From an uncultured Eubacteriales bacterium (GTDB taxonomy: Bacteria; Bacillota; Clostridia; UBA1381; UMGS1253): a stretch of DNA of 44,380 bases. Shown in pieces: positions 7,563 through 14,307 of this stretch (the stretch's first letter is position 1; each line of letters starts with the position of its first letter). Made by a program: the position numbers and the translations under genes. The DNA lies in contig URQR01000001.1 of NCBI GenBank assembly GCA_900550065.1, positions 1 to 44,380 of the forward strand, in the 5' to 3' direction. The notes under the pieces are model-generated. The model searched no databases and was not told where the DNA came from. It saw only the letters and a list, made by a program, of their open reading frames with translations.

Positions 7563-8520
7563 CTGTGTTTTCCTCCTTCTTCTTGAAATACGCCACGGTA
7601 AAGTACTGCTGCACCATCTGTGCAAGATTGGACACAATCCAGTACAGGCCGACGCCTGCCGGCAGAGTAAACGTAAACAAAATCGACATAATCGGCATCA
7701 TCAGCATCATCGACTTACTCATCGAAGCCGCCGGATTTGCCTCTGCTGCCGCACCTGATGTGGGCGATGGCTGCGGTGTGTTCTGCGGCGTCATTTTACT
7801 GAGCATCCATGAGGTTAGACCCGATAGCGCGGGAATCAGCAAAAGCGGCAGCGTCGCCCACAACTGCGGGCTGACCTGTCCGACCAAAAGCGCATTGAGC
7901 GGCCCCCATACCTCGCTCGGGTACCGCGAAAGGTCGAGTCCAAGAAAGTTAAAGTTGATGACCCAGTCGGAAAAGCCCTGTACCGCCGGATTCGCGGCAA
8001 AATTACTCAGTGCAATCTGAAAGTTGTTTGCGAGCCCCTCCATTGTCGAGGTCAAAAACCCGGCCGGCGCAACCGCCGAAAGGTCGGGATTATTCGCAAC
8101 CACTTGCTGCAAATTAATTACGGCATTAATATTCTCCGGTGCGTTAAAGTTGATCCGCAGCATGTACGACAGCGGTTTTTGAATCACCTGAAACAGACCA
8201 ATGATAATTGGAAACTGCAACAGCATCGGCAGACATCCGCTCGCGGGGTTTGCCCCGTTTGCTTGATACAGCTCCATCATTTCCTTGTTGAGCTTTTCTT
8301 TGTCGTTGGCATACTTTTTCTGAAGCTCCTGCAATTGCGGCATCAATTTCTGCTGCTTGACCATCGACTTTTGCGACTTTAGGTTGAGCGGCAAAATAAG
8401 AAGCTTGATAATAATCGTAAATATAATCAGCGCAACGCCGTAATTTGGGATAAAATTATAAATCAACTCTATAATAAATCCCATTGGCTGAACAATCAGC
8501 CACGTAAAAATATTACCCAT
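7510..8520 (-). CDS. yidC: Membrane protein insertase YidC/Oxa1 family
   Basis: Inserts and folds inner-membrane proteins. The 336-residue protein has the YidC core: a first membrane segment (about 1-25), a hydrophobic helix ALIIFTIIIKLLILPL followed by NLKSQKSMVKQQKLMPQLQELQ in the coiled cytoplasmic hairpin (split here only for length), the SGCLPMLLQFPII segment, and more membrane helices. The Arg found in the hydrophilic groove of SpoIIIJ-type insertases has a Lys at IIIK. There is no lipobox, unlike many Gram-positive YidC proteins. The basic tail ends in KKNRKDRKKHR. The ATG follows GGAGAA. It lies between yidD and jag. Confidence 0.93.
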   Translation of the reverse strand: MGNIFTWLIVQPMGFIIELIYNFIPNYGVALIIFTIIIKLLILPLNLKSQKSMVKQQKLMPQLQELQKKYANDKEKLNKEMMELYQANGANPASGCLPMLLQFPIIIGLFQVIQKPLSYMLRINFNAPENINAVINLQQVVANNPDLSAVAPAGFLTSTMEGLANNFQIALSNFAANPAVQGFSDWVINFNFLGLDLSRYPSEVWGPLNALLVGQVSPQLWATLPLLLIPALSGLTSWMLSKMTPQNTPQPSPTSGAAAEANPAASMSKSMMLMMPIMSILFTFTLPAGVGLYWIVSNLAQMVQQYFTVAYFKKKEENTVVIDTVKKNRKDRKKHR

Positions 8521-8577
8521 ATTTGTGTATTCTCCTCGGTTAAAATAGAAAACGCTTTACAGCAAAAGAAGTATGCC

Positions 8578-8790
8578 CTACTTAAGTGGGTCATAACCGC
8601 CCTTGCACAGCGGATTGCACCGCAGAATCCGCCACAACGCCAGAAGCGCGCCCTTAAACGCGCCGTACTTGCTGACTGCTTCGTAGGCATATTGGGAACA
8701 CGTCGGGTAAAACCGGCAGCATTTCCTGCCCTTATAGGGAGAGATATGACTCTGATAAAACCGAATGATATGAAGTAAAAGCGTTTTCAT
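8578..8790 (-). CDS. yidD: Membrane protein insertion efficiency factor YidD
   Basis: A 70-residue protein with the family signature: an amphipathic N-terminus (LLHIIRFYQSHIS), CRFYPTCSQYAYEA, and CNPLCKGGYDPL near the end, including the three conserved cysteines. It assists YidC-dependent insertion at the inner face of the membrane. It begins 6 bp after the rnpA stop, in the standard gene order. Confidence 0.93.
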   Translation of the reverse strand: MKTLLLHIIRFYQSHISPYKGRKCCRFYPTCSQYAYEAVSKYGAFKGALLALWRILRCNPLCKGGYDPLK

Positions 8791-8796
8791 CCTATC

Positions 8797-9168
8797 TCAC
8801 TTGCTCTCTTTGCCCTGTGCGTTTGTTTCCTGCTGCGGCAGGATACCGCTTTTTTTCAGCAAGTATCCTATGTCGCCCCGGATATTGTAAAAATCGGCCT
8901 GTGCCGCACGGTTCCTTGCGACAATAACCATTTTGTAGCCGACGGCAAGCTCGTGTTCGCGCAGGCGGTAACATTCTTTAATCAGCCGCCGCACACGGTT
9001 GCGTACAACCGCGCACCCTAACTTTTTTGTTACGGTGATGCCCAATGTGTTTTCCGTGTCCCGGGTCTTCTTATAATAAAGAACCAAATACCCGGCCGCG
9101 ACCGACTTGCCCCGTCTATAGAGGTACTTAAAGTCGCGGTTATACTTCATAGATGAAGTTTTCTCCAA
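8797..9168 (-). CDS. rnpA: Ribonuclease P protein component
   Basis: The protein subunit of RNase P, which matures tRNA 5' ends together with the RNA found at 26.3 kb. The RNR signature appears as VVRNRVRRLIKECYR (about 54-68), with the N-terminal NRDFKYLYRRGKS that contacts pre-tRNA leaders. The start is taken as TTG at 9166-9168, giving the family's usual six residues before the KxNRDF segment. An ATG at 9148-9150 (117 residues) is the alternative and has GGAG about 12 bp upstream. The 123-residue length is normal. It is followed directly by yidD. Confidence 0.92.
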   Translation of the reverse strand: MEKTSSMKYNRDFKYLYRRGKSVAAGYLVLYYKKTRDTENTLGITVTKKLGCAVVRNRVRRLIKECYRLREHELAVGYKMVIVARNRAAQADFYNIRGDIGYLLKKSGILPQQETNAQGKESK

Positions 9169-9237
9169 TTCCGATCACCGTCCGCACCCTTTGGCTGGTG
9201 ACGACCCACAAGGCTTTAGAAAAAAGGTGTCTAAAAT

Positions 9238-9260
9238 AAAAGGCCACAAAGTGGCCCTTT
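9238..9260 (-). terminator. Hairpin between rpmH and rnpA (attenuator)
   Basis: A 10-bp stem with one G-U pair (9251-9260 with 9238-9247 on the minus strand, loop TTT) begins at the rpmH stop codon and is followed by an interrupted U-run (TTTTATTTT region). It likely lets only part of the transcription pass into rnpA, matching the need for more L34 than RnpA. Confidence 0.7.
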
Positions 9261-9393
9261 ACGCTGACAATTTTTTTCTACCCTTAAGTCTTCTTCTAGC
9301 CAGAACTTTTCTGCCGTTGGCAGTGCTCATTCTTTTTCTGAAACCGTGAACCTTACTTCTCTGTCTCTTCTTAGGCTGGTATGTTCTAAGCAT
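9259..9393 (-). CDS. rpmH: 50S ribosomal protein L34
   Basis: The 44-residue sequence starts MLRTYQPKKRQRSKVHGFR and ends RRLKGRKKLSA, a full-length bacterial L34 of the large ribosomal subunit. The ATG at 9391-9393 follows AGGAGGTG. Transcription should start from the near-perfect promoter at 9488-9516. It heads the rpmH-rnpA-yidD-yidC-jag unit. In many bacteria dnaA lies just upstream in the opposite direction; here it does not. Confidence 0.97.
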   Translation of the reverse strand: MLRTYQPKKRQRSKVHGFRKRMSTANGRKVLARRRLKGRKKLSA

Positions 9394-9487
9394 TCTTTTA
9401 CACCTCCTGCAAGCTATTTGAAAGCAGACGAAAAACCATCTGCAAATACGCATGATAATCCGACCCGATTTTACGGATACGGTAAAT

Positions 9488-9516
9488 ATTATACATAGTT
9501 TGCCCCGTAATGTCAA
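9488..9516 (-). promoter_or_regulatory. Consensus promoter of the rpmH operon
   Basis: On the minus strand a perfect TTGACA (9511-9516) and a perfect TATAAT (9488-9493) are separated by 17 bp. This is an ideal housekeeping promoter and gives a leader of about 85 nt before rpmH. Confidence 0.9.
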
Positions 9517-9607
9517 GCTTTTTTTGATTTGTTCCGGTAAATGTTGTACATGTACCAATATGTGGGGAAAACAATAGAAGACATACAAGATACAGAACGG
9601 TCTAAGC

Positions 9608-9637
9608 AAAAAAGGAGCCGACAGCCCGGCCCCTTTT
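9608..9637 (-). terminator. Terminator after the 111-residue protein gene
   Basis: An 11-bp stem with one G-U pair (9627-9637 with 9610-9620, 6-nt loop) is followed by further T residues on the minus strand, 11 bp past the stop at 9648. Confidence 0.8.
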
Positions 9638-9647
9638 GAATATTAGA

Positions 9648-9983
9648 TTATCCAATTATAAACTCGTTGCCCAGCTCATATACTTCCTCTTCCCATTCAT
9701 ACATCCTGTCGCTGACAATGTCGAGGAGCGTCGTTGGCGTAACAACATTTTTGAAAAGCGCGTCAATCAATTCTAACACGAGCACTTTTTCACAGCTGAG
9801 CATTGGCGCCGCTTTGCGCTCAATGACTTCGCCCGACCTTAAGACGACTTCAACGCCGTAACTGCATATGCCGATCCCGTTTTCTGAGACAATTTCCTCT
9901 TCTGTCAGGAAATAATCGAGAAAGAAGGACTCGTCGGATAGCATGTTCATTTGTTTCGTTGTTGTTACAAGGACCTTGTTCAT
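9648..9983 (-). CDS. Conserved hypothetical protein, possibly DUF6514-like
   Basis: A 111-residue acidic cytosolic protein (MNKVLVTTTKQMNMLSDESF at the start) with the segment GIGICSYGVEVVL and a C-terminal VVTPTTLLDIVSDRMYEWEEE. The layout, a 'yGI.i' strand followed by helices and a 'v.P.tL.dvv.D' end, recalls DUF6514 proteins of Clostridia, but that assignment is from memory and unverified. The ATG follows GGGGGAG. It is the outermost leftward gene before the AT-rich gap and has its own terminator. Confidence 0.6.
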   Translation of the reverse strand: MNKVLVTTTKQMNMLSDESFFLDYFLTEEEIVSENGIGICSYGVEVVLRSGEVIERKAAPMLSCEKVLVLELIDALFKNVVTPTTLLDIVSDRMYEWEEEVYELGNEFIIG

Positions 9984-10448
9984 TTGATTGACTCCCCCAC
10001 ATGAGATTTTACTAAAATTTTTTCAAATTTGTTATTTATAATAAAACAAGTCGCACAATTTGTGGAAAATGATTACAGGTTGAATGCTTTTGTTTTATTA
10101 TTATATTACAGTCCTGTTGCATATGCATTACAGAACTATTATAGCAATTATATGTAAGGTTGAAAAGTGGATTTGGTTGCTAAAATTCGACATAAATAGA
10201 CACAATATAGATAAAAACAGTACCCAAAGTATGATTATGAGAATACATGCATGAATATAATTGGAATTGCTCAAGAAAAATGTCGAAAAATGGCGATCAA
10301 ATTATAGCTATTTTTAATAAGAAGCAACACAAAGACGAAAAAATCAAACGAGATAGGGGATTATAGCAGATTTTAAATAAAAAATATGTGTCTCTATGGC
10401 TTATAACGCAAGCTGGATAGGTGTGCGGAAGTTTTTTACTGATAAGGC
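9984..10448. other. AT-rich gap at the strand switch
   Basis: No gene is supported here. The stretch is strongly AT-rich and contains one DnaA-box match (TTTTCCACA on the minus strand, 10061-10069). Genes to its left in the rpmH-mnmE block run leftward and most genes to its right run rightward. It is a plausible but unproven site for an origin or for two divergent promoters. Confidence 0.5.
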
Positions 10449-10477
10449 TTGAAAATGGTGCCTGAAAGGTGTATATT
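10449..10477 (+). promoter_or_regulatory. Promoter of the ACT-domain gene
   Basis: TTGAAA (10449-10454), a 17-bp spacer, and TATATT (10472-10477). It gives a leader of about 45 nt before the ATG at 10529. Confidence 0.6.
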
Positions 10478-10528
10478 AAGGAGTATAAATAAGGGAAGCA
10501 GACGCTTTTAATAATGAGGAGAGATGAA

Positions 10529-10798
10529 ATGAAGGCAGTTATCACAGTAATTGGGCACGATAGGGTAGGGATTATAGCCACGGTATCGAATATTTTGGCT
10601 GCGGCAAAAATCAATATACTTGATATTTCCCAGACGATTATGCAGAATATGTTTACTATGATCATGCTTGTCAATATCGAGCAATGTACGGAAAGCTTCG
10701 ACGCAATTGCAAAAAAGCTGGAGGCCGCGGGTGAGGATATGGGTTTATCTATCCGGATTCAGCATGAAGATATTTTTAATTCTATGCACAGAATTTAA
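10529..10798 (+). CDS. ACT domain protein, UPF0237 family
   Basis: An 89-residue single ACT-domain protein (MKAVITVIGHDRVGIIATVS, then ILDISQTIMQNMFTMIMLV). The 'GxDrvGIiA' loop is the ACT ligand-binding signature; the family is related to the glycine cleavage regulator GcvR. The ligand is unknown. The ATG at 10529 follows GAGGAGA; an ATG five codons earlier overlaps that site. It is followed after 109 bp by the UPF0210 gene, a pairing seen widely in Bacillota, so the ACT protein may regulate or report on that partner. Confidence 0.88.
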   Translation: MKAVITVIGHDRVGIIATVSNILAAAKINILDISQTIMQNMFTMIMLVNIEQCTESFDAIAKKLEAAGEDMGLSIRIQHEDIFNSMHRI

Positions 10799-10829
10799 CG
10801 GCAGGCGCTAAAAATTGTACGGCCCGCCG

Positions 10830-10863
10830 AAAGGACTGCGCGGGGCGCCGGTAGGCGTCCTTT
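10830..10863 (+). promoter_or_regulatory. GC-rich hairpin between the ACT and UPF0210 genes
   Basis: A 7-bp stem (AAAGGAC / GTCCTTT) encloses a GC-rich loop that can fold further. It resembles an attenuator but only three T residues follow. Its role is uncertain. Confidence 0.35.
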
Positions 10864-10907
10864 GCTGCATATGGCGATTAATTTATAGAAAGGCTGATAG
10901 GACGGTT

Positions 10908-12272
10908 ATGCTCAATAAGTTTGAAATTATAGAAACAATTAAAATGTTTGACGAGGAGCACCTCGATGTACGGACAATTACGATGGGGATATCGTTAAAA
11001 GACTGCGCGGACCCAGACATAGACAAGATGTGTGAAAAGGTATACACGAAAATTACGACGCTCGCAAAAGACCTCGTGAAAACGGGCGAGGATATCGAGC
11101 GCGAGTATGGTATACCGATTATTAACAAGCGGATTTCCGTTACGCCTGCGTCGAATTTGTGCGAGCACGCGGCTTCTATAGACGACTGTGTCAAAATTGC
11201 AAAAACGCTTGACCGTGCGGCAAAGGAAACGGGCGTTAATTTTATCGGCGGATATTCGGCGCTGGTTCATAAGCATTATACAAAGGGCGACCGGATGCTG
11301 ATTGCGTCGATTCCGGAGGCGCTCGCCGTAACGGAGCGCGTCTGCTCGAGCGTCAATGTTGCGACGACGCGTGCGGGTATCAATATGGATGCGGTAAAAC
11401 AAATGGGGCAGATTATTAAGGATGCGGCGCAGCGTACGGAAGAGTCGGGAGGCTTTGCGTGTGCAAAGCTCGTTGTATTTGCCAATGCGGTGGAGGATAA
11501 CCCGTTTATGGCCGGCGCGTTCCACGGCAGCGGCGAGGGCGAGTGCGTTATCAACGTGGGTGTCAGCGGGCCGGGCGTAGTAAAGTGTGCGCTTGAAAAG
11601 ATTGGGCCGGAGGCCGACTTTGAGCTGGTCGCTGAAACGGTGAAAAAGACGGCGTTTAAAATTACGCGCATGGGCCAGCTCGTGGCAAAGGAAGCGTCGC
11701 GCCGGCTCGGCGTACCGTATGGCATTGTGGACTTGTCGCTCGCGCCGACACCGGCGGTCGGCGACAGTGTGGCATATATATTAGAAGAGATGGGCTTGGA
11801 AAAGTGCGGTGCGCACGGCACAACGGCTGCGCTTGCGCTTTTAAACGATGCGGTAAAAAAGGGCGGCGTTATGGCGTCGAGCTATGTCGGCGGCCTGTCG
11901 GGCGCGTTTATTCCGGTCAGCGAGGACGCAGGCATGATTGCAGCGGCACAATGCGGCGCGCTTTCGCTTGAAAAGTTGGAGGCAATGACGTGCGTGTGCT
12001 CGGTTGGGCTCGATATGATTGTTGTTCCCGGCGACACGAGCGCGGCGACCCTGTCGGCGATTATTGCAGACGAGGCCGCAATCGGTGTGGTCAATAACAA
12101 GACGACTGCGGTGCGTATTATCCCCGCGCCGGGCAAGACGATTGGAGACATGGTGGAGTTTGGCGGCCTTTTGGGGAGCGGACCGGTAATGCGCGTAAGC
12201 GAGTACGGCTCGGAGACGTTTATTGGCCGCGGCGGGCGGATTCCCGCGCCGCTACACAGCCTAAAAAACTAA
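10908..12272 (+). CDS. UPF0210 (DUF711) family protein, PFL-like fold
   Basis: A 454-residue protein of the UPF0210/DUF711 family, whose structures resemble pyruvate formate-lyase, though no enzyme activity is established. Typical segments include TITMGISLKDCAD near the start, AFHGSGEGECVINVGVSGPG in the middle, GTTAALALLNDAVKKGG, and the glycine-rich end MVEFGGLLGSGPVM. The ATG at 10908 follows TAGGA; earlier in-frame residues do not fit the family. It forms a conserved pair with the ACT protein upstream, and the tandem small genes start 32 bp downstream. Confidence 0.9.
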   Translation: MLNKFEIIETIKMFDEEHLDVRTITMGISLKDCADPDIDKMCEKVYTKITTLAKDLVKTGEDIEREYGIPIINKRISVTPASNLCEHAASIDDCVKIAKTLDRAAKETGVNFIGGYSALVHKHYTKGDRMLIASIPEALAVTERVCSSVNVATTRAGINMDAVKQMGQIIKDAAQRTEESGGFACAKLVVFANAVEDNPFMAGAFHGSGEGECVINVGVSGPGVVKCALEKIGPEADFELVAETVKKTAFKITRMGQLVAKEASRRLGVPYGIVDLSLAPTPAVGDSVAYILEEMGLEKCGAHGTTAALALLNDAVKKGGVMASSYVGGLSGAFIPVSEDAGMIAAAQCGALSLEKLEAMTCVCSVGLDMIVVPGDTSAATLSAIIADEAAIGVVNNKTTAVRIIPAPGKTIGDMVEFGGLLGSGPVMRVSEYGSETFIGRGGRIPAPLHSLKN

Positions 12273-12304
12273 ATAAATGAAGTAAGAGGAAAGGGGCGTT
12301 TGGC

Positions 12305-12571
12305 ATGATTACGGTTTTTAACAGGAGTTGTTGCTTTACAGGAGTTGACCTTGCACAATTTTCAGAGGCGCGCGGGGTGTTGGACGAAAACAAGATTCCG
12401 TATAAGTGTAAAATGCGGAGTCAGTCGGGCCCCTTTACACCACAGGCGGCTAACAGAGCGACGACGGAGTTCGGCGGTTCGGCGGGTGTGTTTGTGCAGT
12501 ATGAGATTTTTGTTCATAGACAGGATGAGGCCAAAGCACGCCATTTGATTAAAACGGGTCATACTTCTTAG
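12305..12571 (+). CDS. Small DUF2007-like protein, tandem copy 1
   Basis: An 88-residue protein (MITVFNRSCCFTGVDLAQFS). The layout of an N-terminal beta strand, a helix (FSEARGVLDENKIPYKCK) and a late strand-helix (YEIFVHRQDEAKARHLI) resembles DUF2007 'signal-transducing' proteins, which look like ligand or nucleotide sensors; this is a pattern match only. It is clearly paralogous to the next gene. The ATG follows GAGGAAAGGGG. It may be the start of the unit leading into the V-ATPase operon. Confidence 0.65.
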   Translation: MITVFNRSCCFTGVDLAQFSEARGVLDENKIPYKCKMRSQSGPFTPQAANRATTEFGGSAGVFVQYEIFVHRQDEAKARHLIKTGHTS

Positions 12572-12599
12572 TTTTTTGGGTATAAATACGCGAGCGTGG

Positions 12600-12627
12600 A
12601 CGCTTTGCACGACGGTGTGCAAAGCGT
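12600..12627 (+). repeat. Perfect 11-bp inverted repeat between tandem paralogues
   Basis: ACGCTTTGCAC (12600-12610) and GTGCAAAGCGT (12617-12627) surround a 6-nt loop, about 22 bp before the second paralogue's start. No T-run follows, so mRNA stabilisation, processing or protein binding is likelier than termination. Confidence 0.7.
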
Positions 12628-12649
12628 GCCCTTGCATGGGGGTAGAAAA

Positions 12650-12922
12650 ATGATTACAGTATTTAATAGGGCGTGCGTCTATACCGGCTTTGATATGAAA
12701 GCTTTTGCGGATATTCGCGCCGTTTTGGAGCAAAATAACATTCCATACCGGTATAAGCTGCGCACACGGACGGGGCAGTGGACGCCGGACGGGACGATTC
12801 GCGCTCATGCGGGCAGCTATGGAGAAAATGCATCCTCTTCAACGGAGTATGCGGTCTATGTCCAAAAAAGTCAGGCGGAGCAGGCACAGGTATTAATTGG
12901 CGCCCCGCGGGAAATTATATAA
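12650..12922 (+). CDS. Small DUF2007-like protein, tandem copy 2
   Basis: A 90-residue paralogue of the preceding gene: both begin MITVFNR, share the 'VL-(D/E)xNxIPY' helix-strand and the late 'YxxxVxxxxxxxAxxLI' segment. The ATG at 12650 follows GGGGGTAG; the upstream in-frame ATG has no site and would read through the hairpin. It lies 33 bp before the first V-ATPase gene, so it may be co-transcribed with it. The function is unknown; a small regulatory or sensing role is a guess. Confidence 0.65.
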   Translation: MITVFNRACVYTGFDMKAFADIRAVLEQNNIPYRYKLRTRTGQWTPDGTIRAHAGSYGENASSSTEYAVYVQKSQAEQAQVLIGAPREII

Positions 12923-12955
12923 TTGATAGCACGATAGCAAAGGCAGGTGGCGGCA

Positions 12956-13270
12956 ATGGATACGCTGATTAAAAGCATATTGCAGATTGAGTCCGACGCG
13001 CAAAAGCTCGTCGCGGAAGAGAAGGCGCGGCAGGCGCATTTTGAGCAGGACTGCGCGGACAAGCGCGCCCAAATGGAGCAGGAAATCGGCGGCCGCTGTG
13101 AGCGCCGCATGGCGCAGATGCGCGAGGCGGAGGAGGCGTACCGCGCCAGCGAAATCAGTAAAATCCGGTCAGAGGCGGAGGGGCGTCTGCGCGTACTTGA
13201 GGCGCATTATGAAGAAAGCAAGGGCGAATGGGTGCGCCGGCTCGTCGGCAATATAGTAGGCGGTGAGTGA
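12956..13270 (+). CDS. V-type ATPase peripheral stalk subunit H/G
   Basis: A 104-residue, highly charged, helix-forming protein (ADKRAQMEQEIGGRCERRMA and similar) with heptad-like spacing. It matches the coiled-coil stalk subunit (AhaH / NtpF-type) that pairs with subunit E to hold the catalytic head against subunit I. The assignment rests on the coiled coil and on its position as first gene of the operon. The ATG at 12956 follows AGGTGG; a GTG three codons earlier overlaps that site. The stop lies 2 bp before the next start. Confidence 0.8.
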   Translation: MDTLIKSILQIESDAQKLVAEEKARQAHFEQDCADKRAQMEQEIGGRCERRMAQMREAEEAYRASEISKIRSEAEGRLRVLEAHYEESKGEWVRRLVGNIVGGE

Positions 13271-13272
13271 CG

Positions 13273-14274
13273 ATGGGTGTGACGGCTTATTCCGCGCTGC
13301 AGGCAAAGACAGCCGCAATGCGCGCCAAGCACCTGAGTGCGGCGCAGTATGACGAATTGAAGGGTAAGACAAGCGTAAGCGAGGCGGTTGCCTATTTAAA
13401 GTATAACACGGTCTATGCACCGCTTTTAGAGCATGTGAGCGAGCGGACACTGCACCGCGGCGATTTAGAGCGGCTGTTAGACAGTTATTTGCAGTCAGAG
13501 GTGCAAAAGCTTTACAGTTTTTGCAGCGACAGCCAAAAACAGATTTTATCCTATACGTATGTCCGGTATGAAATCGGGATTTTAAAGCGTATTTTGCGCG
13601 CGCTTTATGCGGGCAAAACGATTGAGATTACGTTTGACACAGACGGTTTTTTCGCGGGGAAGCTGTCGTTTGACCCGGCCGCCGCGGCGCAGGCGGGCTC
13701 TGAGCGGGAGCTGTTGGCTGCCCTAAAAAACACGCCGTACTACGAGGTGCTCGCGCCGCCGCTTAGCTCCGGTGCGGATTTGTTTGTGGCGGAGTCGGCG
13801 CTTGACGTATATTATTTTAAATATGCGTGGCGCATGAAGGGCAAGGCGCTGAAGGGCAAAGACAAGAAGATGATTGAGGAGTCGTTCGGCAGCGAAATCG
13901 ACATGAAAAATCTGTGCTGGATATACCGCCAAAAACGGTATTACAATATGCCGGGCGAGCTGATTTTTGCAACAATTATTCCAATTCATTATAAAATCCC
14001 GCGCGAGGCGCTGATTGAGATGATTCGTACGCCGGATGCGGACAGCTTTGTCGCGCTGGCGCGGCAAACGCGCTATGCACGCCTGTTCGACGGCCTTGAC
14101 AGCCGGTTTATTGAGCAAAACTACGACGAGATGGTGATGGCGCGGATGCGTAAGCTGATGCAGGCCGACCCGTTTTCGATTGCGTGTCTGATTGGATATA
14201 CACATTTTTTGGAAAGTGAAATTGCAAGGATTGTAACCGCGGTGGAATGTATCCGCTACGGGACGCACATATAA
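13273..14274 (+). CDS. V-type ATPase subunit C
   Basis: A 333-residue, mostly helical protein of the AC39/subunit d family (starting GVTAYSALQAKTAAMRAK). It caps the proteolipid ring and links it to the central stalk DF. Family-type segments include LRALYAGKTIEI and NLCWIYRQKRYYNMPGELI. The ATG at 13273 is preferred because GGTGAG lies at proper spacing; a GTG two codons earlier overlaps the upstream stop. In the Enterococcus-type order subunit C follows E; here it precedes I. Confidence 0.88.
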   Translation: MGVTAYSALQAKTAAMRAKHLSAAQYDELKGKTSVSEAVAYLKYNTVYAPLLEHVSERTLHRGDLERLLDSYLQSEVQKLYSFCSDSQKQILSYTYVRYEIGILKRILRALYAGKTIEITFDTDGFFAGKLSFDPAAAAQAGSERELLAALKNTPYYEVLAPPLSSGADLFVAESALDVYYFKYAWRMKGKALKGKDKKMIEESFGSEIDMKNLCWIYRQKRYYNMPGELIFATIIPIHYKIPREALIEMIRTPDADSFVALARQTRYARLFDGLDSRFIEQNYDEMVMARMRKLMQADPFSIACLIGYTHFLESEIARIVTAVECIRYGTHI

Positions 14275-14307
14275 ATTCAGTTTCGCTGTGTGAAAGGAGG
14301 CTTTCGG

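Noticed and set aside
6537..7758. Several plus-strand open frames of 150-230 codons over mnmE, jag and yidC
   Set aside because: They are antisense shadows of confidently identified genes and show no domain features.
9984..10513. Chromosomal origin in the AT-rich gap
   Set aside because: Only one DnaA-box match was found here and dnaA is absent, so the position is reported as an observation and not called as an origin.
10297..10674. 125-codon minus-strand open frame opposite the ACT gene
   Set aside because: It is antisense to a well-supported ACT-domain gene and its promoter region, and has no ribosome site.
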